A stretch of DNA of 8,833 nt from Sphingopyxis sp. Its GTDB lineage: Bacteria > Pseudomonadota > Alphaproteobacteria > Sphingomonadales > Sphingomonadaceae. A program made the translations under genes and the position numbers. The stretch spans positions 1 to 8,833 of the forward strand of contig JAHCKJ010000079.1 of assembly GCA_026125835.1 (NCBI GenBank), written 5' to 3'. Position 1 is the first letter of the stretch. Each line of letters starts with the position of its first letter. The notes below the pieces were generated by a model. That model did no database searches and was not told the origin of the DNA. It saw only the letters and a program-made list of their open reading frames with translations. Positions 1 through 6,261 of this stretch are shown here, piece by piece.

Positions 1-798
1 TGTGACTGCTTGCCCGACAGCATGATGGACCCGGCCAGCGCCGAGAGCATGATCAGCGAAAAGACGCGCGCGATCATGCCGACGCAGTTAAACGGACGAA
101 CCAGCGACATGAACGCGCTTGGCGCGATTGCACGCGAGCACAATCTCAAGATCGTCGAAGACAGCTGCCAGGCGCTCGGCGCGTCGTTCGCCGGTACGAA
201 GGCCGGTCTGTTCGGCGTCGCCGGCTCGTACAGCTTTTTCCCGGCCAAGACGCTCGGTTGCTTCGGCGACGGTGGTGCGATCGTGACCAACGACGAAGGC
301 GCCGCGGCCGCGATCCGCGAGATGCGCGACCACGGCCGCGGCAGCGACGGCAAAGTTCGCAAATTCGGCCATAATGGTCGCCTTGACAATATCCAGGCGG
401 CCGTGCTCCGCCTGAAGCTCGCGCATTACGACGACGCGATCGCGCGGCGACGCGCCATCGCCGGTCGCTATCAGGACGGGCTGGGCGACATCGCCGGACT
501 GCTCCTGCCGCCGGCGCCCGACAGCGATAATTTACGTTTCGACATTTTCCAGAATTACGAAATCCAGGCCGACGACCGTGACGCGCTCCGCGAGTATCTT
601 GCCGCGAGGAACGTCGGCACGATCATTCAATGGGGCGGCTGGATGCTGCACCAGTTCGACGATCTCGGCCTGCGTAGTCATGCGCCCTATGCCGAAGCGA
701 TGTCGAAGCGTTACATGATGCTGCCGATGCACCATATGCTGGCCGACGATGACGTCGATTATGTCATCGAACAGGTCCGCGCCTTTTACGCGCAATGA
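1..798 (+). CDS. DegT/DnrJ/EryC1-family sugar aminotransferase, 5'-truncated by the window edge
   Basis: A PLP-dependent aminotransferase of the family that converts nucleotide-linked keto-sugars to amino-sugars in the cytoplasm, usually with glutamate as amino donor. The frame is open from base 1, so the TTG at 10 is only an internal codon. Visible family signatures, numbered from that codon, are VEDSCQALGA (49-58), which carries the Asp that contacts the PLP pyridine nitrogen, and SYSFFPAKTLGCFGDGGA (73-90), in which Lys80 (bases 247-249) is the expected Schiff-base lysine. Family members are about 365-400 residues, so roughly the first 100-110 are missing, including the region that binds the cofactor phosphate. 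The C-terminal part has GTIIQWGGWMLHQF, a variant of the substrate-loop region. The next gene starts 28 nt after the stop. Family call is firm; the exact sugar (3-amino versus 4-amino, dTDP, GDP or UDP) cannot be read from this fragment. Confidence 0.93.
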   Translation, partial: CDCLPDSMMDPASAESMISEKTRAIMPTQLNGRTSDMNALGAIAREHNLKIVEDSCQALGASFAGTKAGLFGVAGSYSFFPAKTLGCFGDGGAIVTNDEGAAAAIREMRDHGRGSDGKVRKFGHNGRLDNIQAAVLRLKLAHYDDAIARRRAIAGRYQDGLGDIAGLLLPPAPDSDNLRFDIFQNYEIQADDRDALREYLAARNVGTIIQWGGWMLHQFDDLGLRSHAPYAEAMSKRYMMLPMHHMLADDDVDYVIEQVRAFYAQ

Positions 799-811
799 GC
801 GCGACAGATCC

Positions 812-816
812 GAGGA
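812..816 (+). promoter_or_regulatory. Ribosome binding site for the O-methyltransferase gene
   Basis: GAGGA lies 10 nt before the ATG at 827. It supports that start over the in-frame ATG at 749, which would sit inside the preceding aminotransferase gene. The spacing is at the long end of the usual range. Confidence 0.5.
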
Positions 817-826
817 TAATGACAAG

Positions 827-1588
827 ATGAGCAACGAGCCCATTGCCGTATCGGGCGGTCTTCGCACCAATGCCGAACAGGTCGAAGCTTCGCGCAACCG
901 CGCGCTGTTCGAGGCCAACCCGTCGACCTGGGAAACCAAGGTCGAGAATTTTCCCAAATATGTTCGGCGTCAGAACCTGACGCGGTTCCTCGCGCTGTAT
1001 GAGATTTTCAAGCTCATCCAGCCGGTGAAGGGCTCGATCATCGAATGCGGCGTCAATCACGGTTTTGGGACGATGAGCTGGGCGAAGTTCTCGGCAATCC
1101 TCGAGCCGGTAAACCTGATGCGCCGGATCTATGGTTTCGATACCTTCGAGGGTTTTCCCGGTATTTCGGAACAGGACCGGTCGGCGACCTCGCAGCATGT
1201 CAAAGAAGGCGATCTCGCCGCCGACGTGTTCGACGAACTGACCCAGCTCGTCGAAATTTACGACAGCACGCGCTTCATCGGGCATGTCAACAAGGTGCAG
1301 CTGGTACGCGGTGACGCGACCAAGACGATCCCCGCCTTCGTCGAGGAAAACCCGCACCTGCTCGTCTCGCTGCTCTACCTCGATTTCGACCTGTACGAAC
1401 CGACGAAAGTGGCGCTCGAGCATTTCCTGCCGCGCATGCCGAGGGGCGCGGTCGTGGCGTTCGACGAACTCGATAACCCCTTGTGGCCCGGCGAAACGCT
1501 GGCGATGCTCGAAACCCACGCCAAGCGTCCCTTGCGGATCGAGCGGTTCGATTTCGATCCATACATCGGCTTTGCCATTCTCGACTGA
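827..1588 (+). CDS. TylF/macrocin O-methyltransferase-like SAM-dependent methyltransferase
   Basis: A 253-residue class I methyltransferase of the TylF/MycF (macrocin O-methyltransferase) group. Characterised members are metal-dependent and methylate sugar hydroxyls. Visible signatures are IIECGVNHGFG (71-81, SAM-binding motif I with its acidic residue), YGFDTFEGFPG (102-112), YLDFDLYEPT (184-193) and AFDELDNPLWPGE (211-223). The Asp-rich last two segments match the metal and substrate site of the family. The length is normal for the group. I chose the ATG at 827 because a GAGGA lies upstream and an earlier in-frame ATG (749) would add a non-conserved segment overlapping the aminotransferase. 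Soluble, no signal peptide or membrane segment. Placed between an aminotransferase and a transketolase in a polysaccharide operon, it probably O-methylates a nucleotide-sugar or a residue of the lipid-linked repeat unit. The methylated position is unknown. Confidence 0.88.
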   Translation: MSNEPIAVSGGLRTNAEQVEASRNRALFEANPSTWETKVENFPKYVRRQNLTRFLALYEIFKLIQPVKGSIIECGVNHGFGTMSWAKFSAILEPVNLMRRIYGFDTFEGFPGISEQDRSATSQHVKEGDLAADVFDELTQLVEIYDSTRFIGHVNKVQLVRGDATKTIPAFVEENPHLLVSLLYLDFDLYEPTKVALEHFLPRMPRGAVVAFDELDNPLWPGETLAMLETHAKRPLRIERFDFDPYIGFAILD

Positions 1589-1592
1589 GGAA
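1586..1592 (+). promoter_or_regulatory. Ribosome binding site deciding the start of transketolase N-subunit
   Basis: TGAGGAA overlaps the stop codon of the methyltransferase gene and lies 5 nt before the ATG at 1598. The in-frame GTG at 1595 would leave only 2 nt, so the ATG is preferred. The overlap of site and upstream stop implies that termination and re-initiation are coupled. Confidence 0.65.
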
Positions 1593-1597
1593 CCGTG

Positions 1598-2458
1598 ATG
1601 CAAGAGGCCCCAGCCACCAATTTGATCGACACGCGCGATATGGCGCTGGCGCTCCGCCGTCACGCGGTGCAGATGACCCATCTGGGAAAGAGCTCGCACG
1701 TCGGTTCGGTTCTGTCGCTCGCCGACATCCTCGCGGTTCTCTACGGGCGGGTGATGGCGCTCGACGCCGCCGACCCTCGCTGGGCCAAGCGTGATCGGTT
1801 CATCCTGTCAAAAGGACACGCCGGAGCCGGGGTCTATGCGGCACTGGCCGAGCGCGGCTTCATTCCGCGCGAGCAGTTGAAGACGCACTATCAGAACGGA
1901 TCGAAACTGTCGGGGCATGTTAGCCACAAGGGCGTGCCCGGCGTCGAATTTTCGACGGGATCGCTCGGCCACGGCCTGAGTGTCGGCACTGGCATGGCGC
2001 TGGCGGCCAAGCGCGCGGGGCGCGACAATCGCGTCTTTGTCCTGCTCTCGGATGGCGAGTGCGACGAGGGTTCGAACTGGGAAGCGATCATGTTTGCGGC
2101 GCATCACAAGCTCGACAACCTTGTCGTTGCGGTCGATTATAACAAGATTCAGTCGCTCGATCTGGTCGCGAATACCCTGGCGCTGGAACCGTTTGCGGAC
2201 AAATGGCGGGCTTTCGGCTGGCACGTTACCGAAGTGGACGGGCATGATCATGACGCATTGCTGGGCGCGCTCGATGTCGCGGCGGGTCGCCGGGGTATTC
2301 CGAGCGTCGTCATCTGCCACACGACCAAGGGCAAAGGCGTGTCTTTCATGGAAGGGCAGGTGCTCTGGCATTATCGCACGCCGCAAGGCGATGAATATGC
2401 CGACGCGCGGGCCGAACTCGGGTTGAGCCACGACGAAGAGGGCAGGGCCGATGCGTGA
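1598..2458 (+). CDS. Transketolase, N-terminal (thiamine diphosphate-binding) subunit of a split enzyme
   Basis: A 286-residue protein matching the first half of transketolase. Transketolase moves a two-carbon ketol unit from a ketose phosphate to an aldose phosphate using thiamine diphosphate (ThDP) and a divalent metal. Visible motifs are SSHVGSVLSLADIL (32-45), SKGHAGAG (71-78), TGSLGHGLSVGTGMA (120-134), and the ThDP fold motif that starts at SDGECDEGSNWEA (151-163) and ends at VDYNK (179-183), where Asp152 and Asn182 are the expected metal ligands. GKGVSFME (245-252) closes the domain as in other split transketolases. Length fits the N-subunits (about 270-290). The stop overlaps the start of the C-subunit by 8 nt, so this is a genuine two-gene enzyme, not a frameshifted single gene. 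Its place in a polysaccharide operon suggests precursor synthesis rather than the general pentose phosphate pathway; the substrate is unknown. Confidence 0.92.
   Translation: MQEAPATNLIDTRDMALALRRHAVQMTHLGKSSHVGSVLSLADILAVLYGRVMALDAADPRWAKRDRFILSKGHAGAGVYAALAERGFIPREQLKTHYQNGSKLSGHVSHKGVPGVEFSTGSLGHGLSVGTGMALAAKRAGRDNRVFVLLSDGECDEGSNWEAIMFAAHHKLDNLVVAVDYNKIQSLDLVANTLALEPFADKWRAFGWHVTEVDGHDHDALLGALDVAAGRRGIPSVVICHTTKGKGVSFMEGQVLWHYRTPQGDEYADARAELGLSHDEEGRADA
2436..2442 (+). promoter_or_regulatory. Ribosome binding site for transketolase C-subunit
   Basis: AAGAGGG lies within the end of the N-subunit gene, 8 nt before the ATG at 2451. It supports that start and coupled translation of the two subunits at comparable levels. 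Confidence 0.5.
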
Positions 2459-3377
2459 TGCTTTTATTGCCGAACTGATGGACCTCGCCGAAAACGATCC
2501 ATCGGTCATGCTGATCACCGGCGACCTCGGGTTCGGGGTGCTCAATTCCTATATCGAGCGTTTCCCGCACCAGTTCTTGAATGCCGGCGTGGCCGAACAG
2601 AATATGACCGGTCTTGCCTCCGGCCTCGCACTCGAAGGGCACAAGGTCTACACCTATTCGATCGGCAATTTCACGACACTGCGCTGCCTGGAGCAGCTGC
2701 GGAATGACGTTTGCTACCATGATGCCGACGTTACCGCTGTCGCGGTGGGCGGCGGATTTTCCTATGGCCAGCTCGGTATGTCGCATTTCGCCACGGAAGA
2801 CCTTGCGATCCTGCGGGCGCTTCCGAACATGATGGTCGTGGCACCGTCGGATCCGTGGGAGACCCGGGTTCTGACCCGGCAGATGGCGGCAGCGCCCGGT
2901 CCAAAATATCTTCGGCTCGACAAAGGACAAGCCGGGCTGCCGGTCAACGACGCAGGCGTCCAGCTCGGCAAAGTGCGGACGGTTCGCGACGGCAAGGCGC
3001 TAACGATCGTGACCATCGGTGCAATCTTGTCCGAAGCGCTGGCGGCCGCCGATACGCTGGCGGCCGAAGGGATCGACGCCCGCATATTGTCGGTCCACAC
3101 GCTAAAGCCGCTCGACGCCGCGCCGCTGCTTGCGGCAGCGCGTGAAACGGGCGCCATCGTGTGCGTCGAAGAGCATAATGTCGTCGGCGGACTCGCCAGC
3201 GCGGTTGCGCAGCTGTGTCTTGAAAATGGCACTACGCCAAAGGCCTTTCGCGCGGTGGGGTTGGATGATCTGTATCCGACCATCGTCGGCGACCAGGACT
3301 ATCTGCGGGCCGCTTATGGCATGGATGCGTCGGCCATCGCGGCCGCCTGCCGCTCGGTCGTCGGACTCGCCGCATGA
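2451..3377 (+). CDS. Transketolase, C-terminal (pyrimidine-binding) subunit of a split enzyme
   Basis: A 308-residue protein matching the second half of transketolase: the pyrimidine-binding domain followed by the transketolase C-terminal domain. FLNAGVAEQNMTGLASGLAL (42-61) contains Glu49, the conserved glutamate that activates the ThDP aminopyrimidine. GMSHFATEDLAILRALPNM (109-127) is the conserved His-containing loop. VAPSDPWE (130-137) ends the pyrimidine domain. From about residue 175 the C-terminal domain shows ILSVHTLKPLD (212-222) and VEEHNVVGGLASAVA (239-253). Length fits the C-subunits (about 300-320). It starts 8 nt inside the N-subunit gene and its own stop overlaps the next start by 4 nt (ATGA). 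The active enzyme should be a complex of both subunits with the active site at the interface. A DXP synthase or pyruvate dehydrogenase E1 pair is less likely from the motif wording. Confidence 0.92.
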   Translation: MRDAFIAELMDLAENDPSVMLITGDLGFGVLNSYIERFPHQFLNAGVAEQNMTGLASGLALEGHKVYTYSIGNFTTLRCLEQLRNDVCYHDADVTAVAVGGGFSYGQLGMSHFATEDLAILRALPNMMVVAPSDPWETRVLTRQMAAAPGPKYLRLDKGQAGLPVNDAGVQLGKVRTVRDGKALTIVTIGAILSEALAAADTLAAEGIDARILSVHTLKPLDAAPLLAAARETGAIVCVEEHNVVGGLASAVAQLCLENGTTPKAFRAVGLDDLYPTIVGDQDYLRAAYGMDASAIAAACRSVVGLAA

Positions 3378-4153
3378 ATTCGGCGATCGAGAACCGCGGC
3401 TATCCGCTGAAACGGCTGTTCGACATCGGGATGTCGGCAGGCGTGCTGGCTGCCGCGTCGCCCCTGCTGCTGGGATCGATGTTTGCGGTTTGGCTGCAGG
3501 ATTATCATTCGCCATTTTACAAGGCGCCGCGCGTCGCGCGCGGCGGGGGCAACTTCACGATGATGAAGGTTCGCTCGATGGTTGTGAATGCGGCGAAGTC
3601 GGGGGTCAATTCGACCGGGGCCGACGATCGCCGGATCACCGCGGTCGGGCATTTCATCCGCCGCTGGAAGATCGACGAATTGTCGCAGTTCCTCAACGTA
3701 TTGGCAGGGTCGATGTCGGTCGTCGGGCCGCGGCCGCAGGTGCGTCATTGGGGGGTCGATCTTTATACCGACCAGGAGATGCAGCTGTTGTCGGTGCGCC
3801 CCGGGATTACCGATCTGGCGTCGATCGTCTTTTCGGACGAAGGCGACATCCTGGCCGGCGCCCCACACGCCGACCTTGAATATAACCGCGTGATCCGTCC
3901 GTGGAAAAGTCGGCTTGGTCTTTTTTACGTCGACAATATGTCGCTGGCGCTCGACCTCCGCATTGTGTGGCTGACCTTTTTGGCCATCATCGACAAACGC
4001 GCAGCACTGAACGGTGTCGCCGCGATTCTCGAACGCCGTGGGGCCGAGCCGATGCTGATCGACGTGTGCCGGCGCGAACAGCCGCTGCCCGCCTATCCGC
4101 CGCCGGGTGCCGATGCGATCGAAACGGGCGCAAGTGCTGGATATGGGGTGTGA
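3374..4153 (+). CDS. Monotopic phosphoglycosyl transferase (bacterial sugar transferase family), initiating enzyme
   Basis: A 259-residue enzyme of the WbaP/WcaJ/PglC catalytic-domain family. These enzymes transfer a sugar 1-phosphate from a nucleotide sugar to undecaprenyl phosphate on the inner face of the plasma membrane and so start each repeat unit. It opens with KRLFDIG (13-19) and a hydrophobic segment (about 17-40) that contains the Ser-Pro pair (29-30) which kinks the re-entrant helix in PglC. FTMMKVRSM (61-69), DRRIT (85-89), and KIDELSQFLNVLAGSMSVVGPRP (99-121) follow; Asp101-Glu102 is the catalytic dyad. The short form lacks the four-helix N-terminal domain of WbaP. The usual ITGLAQ segment reads ITDLASIVFSDEG (145-157), marking a subgroup. 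About 50 C-terminal residues, partly Pro-rich, extend past the core. The sugar carried is not predictable from sequence by eye. Confidence 0.93.
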   Translation: MNSAIENRGYPLKRLFDIGMSAGVLAAASPLLLGSMFAVWLQDYHSPFYKAPRVARGGGNFTMMKVRSMVVNAAKSGVNSTGADDRRITAVGHFIRRWKIDELSQFLNVLAGSMSVVGPRPQVRHWGVDLYTDQEMQLLSVRPGITDLASIVFSDEGDILAGAPHADLEYNRVIRPWKSRLGLFYVDNMSLALDLRIVWLTFLAIIDKRAALNGVAAILERRGAEPMLIDVCRREQPLPAYPPPGADAIETGASAGYGV

Positions 4154-5307
4154 CGGTGGGCGACCGCGGACAGGTGCACGTCGTCCATTTGACCACCGTC
4201 CACAAGCCGTTCGACGTTCGGATCTTCCACAAAGAGTGCAAAAGTCTGGCTGCTGCGGGATACCGCGTCAGTCTGATCCAGTCCGATTGCGACGCGGGCA
4301 TCGTCGATGGGATCGAGATCGTCCCGATCCCGCGACATCATCGCCGGATCGTCCGCATGACGCTCGGCGTTGCGCAAGCTGTAGCCGCCGCTCGGCGGAT
4401 CGGGGCCGATGTTGTGCATTTCCACGACGTCGAACTGATCTGGGGCGCATTCGTTCTGAAGCTCATGGGCAAGAAAGTCGTCTATGACGTCCATGAAGAT
4501 GTCGCCAAAGATTTGGAAGATAAGGCCTATTTGCCATCATGGGCGCGCGCGCCGATCCGCCTTGCCGTGCATGGCTTCGAATTTGTGGCGCAGCTTGTCT
4601 GTGATCGCATTATCGGAGCGACGAAGGCGATCCATGCACGCTTTGCGCCAGAGCGCGTGACCCTGGTCCGGAACAGCCCTATCCTTGGTGAGTTTTCCAC
4701 GGGCGAAGCGCCACCCTTCACCGCACGTCGCAATATAGCTGCTTATCTTGGCGGTCTGGCGGCCTTTAACGGGCCAGTGGCGATGGTCGATGCGATGGCC
4801 CGGGTTCCCAATGAACTGGAACCGAGGTTAATCCTGGGCGGGTCATTTTCCGACAGCAGCCTGGAAGCCCGCGTGCGCGACAGCGACGGTTGGCAAAGAG
4901 TGGATTTTCGGGGCTGGGTTCCGCGATCCGCGATCAGCGACATCTTCAAGCAGGCGCGTTGCGGCCTCGTCCTCTATCAGCCGACACCCAATGTCATAGA
5001 TTCCGAACCGAATAAGTTCTTCGAAGTGATGTCGGCTGGTCTGCCGCTCGTCGCATCGGAATTTCCGGTCTGGCGAAACCTGATCGAACAGTTTGAATGC
5101 GGTATCGCCGTCGATCCAAACGATCCGGCTGCGATCGCGGCCGCCATCGAATATATGTTTCGCAATCCAACTGAGGCGGAGGCGATGGGTCGCCGTGGGC
5201 GAGACGCTATTCTGAATGGCTACAACTGGTCGGTTGACGGCAATACTCTCGTCAACTTGTACGATCGACTGACCGGATCGACGCAACCGGACGCGCAACA
5301 TGCCTAG
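4150..5307 (+). CDS. Glycosyltransferase, GT-B fold, family 4-like
   Basis: A 385-residue cytoplasmic or membrane-associated glycosyltransferase that probably adds a sugar to the lipid-linked acceptor made by the upstream phosphoglycosyl transferase. The N-terminal Rossmann domain starts with VHVVHLTTVHKPFDVRIFHK (9-28) and includes DVVHFHDVEL (87-96) and VVYDVHED (110-117). The C-terminal domain, from about residue 197, has YLGGL (199-203) and the nucleotide-sugar site SEPNKFFEVMSAGLPLVAS (285-303), where Glu292 is the conserved glutamate of retaining GT4 enzymes. Length is normal. I chose the GTG at 4150, whose GTGA overlaps the previous stop by 4 nt with GGA 8 nt upstream. GTG at 4156 is a possible alternative. 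An open extension back to 3901 lies inside the upstream gene in another frame and is not part of this protein. Donor and linkage are unknown. Confidence 0.9.
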   Translation: MTVGDRGQVHVVHLTTVHKPFDVRIFHKECKSLAAAGYRVSLIQSDCDAGIVDGIEIVPIPRHHRRIVRMTLGVAQAVAAARRIGADVVHFHDVELIWGAFVLKLMGKKVVYDVHEDVAKDLEDKAYLPSWARAPIRLAVHGFEFVAQLVCDRIIGATKAIHARFAPERVTLVRNSPILGEFSTGEAPPFTARRNIAAYLGGLAAFNGPVAMVDAMARVPNELEPRLILGGSFSDSSLEARVRDSDGWQRVDFRGWVPRSAISDIFKQARCGLVLYQPTPNVIDSEPNKFFEVMSAGLPLVASEFPVWRNLIEQFECGIAVDPNDPAAIAAAIEYMFRNPTEAEAMGRRGRDAILNGYNWSVDGNTLVNLYDRLTGSTQPDAQHA

Positions 5308-6259
5308 GAAGGAATATCGCCTGCTGGCGCAAGATATTCGTTTTTTCCTGCTGGGCGGCAGCGACGCGGCCCGCGCAGCGCCGGTCGAAGGCCGCGACGT
5401 CTATCCGCTCGACTGGAGTTTCCAGCTCGATCGGCCTTCGGATTATTTTGAGCCGTTCGACGCGGCGGGTGTGCCGCTGCGGGACTTGCCGGGCGCAATC
5501 GAACGACAATATCTGCCCTCGCGGATTGCGGCTTATGCCTTGGCAAACTGGAATCGCTGGGCCGAGGACAACTCGACGGAGGCCAGCGAACGATTTTTGG
5601 CCAGCTGTAACTGGTTCGCAGCACAGGAAGAGGGAGCGTTTCGGCATGATTTCCAGCTTGTCGGCATGCCGCCTGGGTGGCTGAGCTGTATTGCGCAGGG
5701 CGAGGGTATTTCGGTGCTGGTCCGCGGCCTGGCGCTGACTGGCGAAGAGCGAATGGCGAATGCAGCGCGCAAAGCGGCCGATTGGCTTGGTCGAAGCGTT
5801 GCGGAAGGAGGCCTGCTCGCACATCTGCCCGACGGTGGCGCCTTTCTGGAGGAATATCCAGGTACGCAATATCGGCATGTGCTGAACGGCTGCCTCTACG
5901 CCCTTGTCGGTCTCGACGACCTTGTCGCCGCCGGCCTCGATCCGTCCGGGACGGCGGGCGCGCTGCGCGATGATGTGATTGCCTCGATCGAGCGGAACCT
6001 GCCGAGCTGGGAAATCGGTGACTGGACGACATATGATTTCAGGTCATCGGACGCGTCGATGGCGCGCGCCAATCCGAATACGCTGACCTATCAAACGGTG
6101 CATTGGATATTGCTGGACTATCTGGCAGTCCGACTGGACCGCCCGCTGCTCGCCGCGGCCGCCGGGCGGTGGAAGGCCGCCGGCGAGTCCTTTACCCAAC
6201 GCGCCAAGGCGCTTGGCGGAAAGCTGGTTTATCGTCTTGGTCACGGCTACGGCGTCTGA
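5300..6259 (+). CDS. D-glucuronyl C5-epimerase C-terminal-domain protein
   Basis: A 319-residue protein resembling the catalytic (alpha/alpha)6-barrel domain of heparosan D-glucuronyl C5-epimerase, which inverts C5 of glucuronate within a polymer to give iduronate. Segments recalling the family are DVYPLDWS (33-40), an AAGVPLRDLP stretch (55-64), YLPSRIAAYALANWNRW (71-87), GWLSCIAQGEGISVLVRGLA (126-145), EEYPGTQYRHVLNGCLYALV (184-203), DWTTYD (241-246) and YQTVHW (264-269). The EEYP motif aligns with the Glu-Tyr pair proposed as catalytic in the animal enzyme, and Tyr264 is a candidate second tyrosine. No signal peptide or transmembrane helix is visible, so it looks cytoplasmic. The ATG at 5300 overlaps the glycosyltransferase end by 8 nt. 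No other start is plausible. The family call rests on motif memory; another barrel activity such as a lyase or hydrolase remains possible. Confidence 0.78.
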   Translation: MPRKEYRLLAQDIRFFLLGGSDAARAAPVEGRDVYPLDWSFQLDRPSDYFEPFDAAGVPLRDLPGAIERQYLPSRIAAYALANWNRWAEDNSTEASERFLASCNWFAAQEEGAFRHDFQLVGMPPGWLSCIAQGEGISVLVRGLALTGEERMANAARKAADWLGRSVAEGGLLAHLPDGGAFLEEYPGTQYRHVLNGCLYALVGLDDLVAAGLDPSGTAGALRDDVIASIERNLPSWEIGDWTTYDFRSSDASMARANPNTLTYQTVHWILLDYLAVRLDRPLLAAAAGRWKAAGESFTQRAKALGGKLVYRLGHGYGV

Positions 6260-6261
6260 CC

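Noticed and set aside
749..826. Earlier in-frame ATG for the O-methyltransferase
   Set aside because: It lies within the aminotransferase gene, adds a charged non-conserved segment, and the ATG at 827 has an upstream GAGGA.
764..1699. Long antisense open frame of 311 codons, and similar long antisense frames elsewhere
   Set aside because: Such frames are expected opposite GC-rich genes with strong third-position bias. The translation shows no recognisable domain and it spans two well-supported genes.
2451..2458. Possible frameshift splitting a single transketolase gene
   Set aside because: The two products match the known lengths of natural split subunits, the N-subunit has its usual end, and the C-subunit has its own ribosome site and ATG.
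3526..3544. Perfect 8-bp inverted repeat (GCCGCGCG, 3-nt loop, CGCGCGGC)
   Set aside because: It lies inside the phosphoglycosyl transferase coding sequence for RVARGG, consists only of G and C, and has no T-run. It is easily explained by Arg/Ala codons in GC-rich DNA.
3901..4149. Open reading frame upstream of and in frame with the glycosyltransferase
   Set aside because: It overlaps the phosphoglycosyl transferase in another frame, its translation is Arg/Ala-rich with no family motif, and glycosyltransferase homology starts near VHVVHLTTVHK just after the GTG codons at 4150 and 4156.
6103..6261. N-terminal extension of the amidotransferase back to 6103
   Set aside because: The family needs Met-Cys at the N-terminus, found at 6262; the extension is out-of-frame sequence of the epimerase-like gene.
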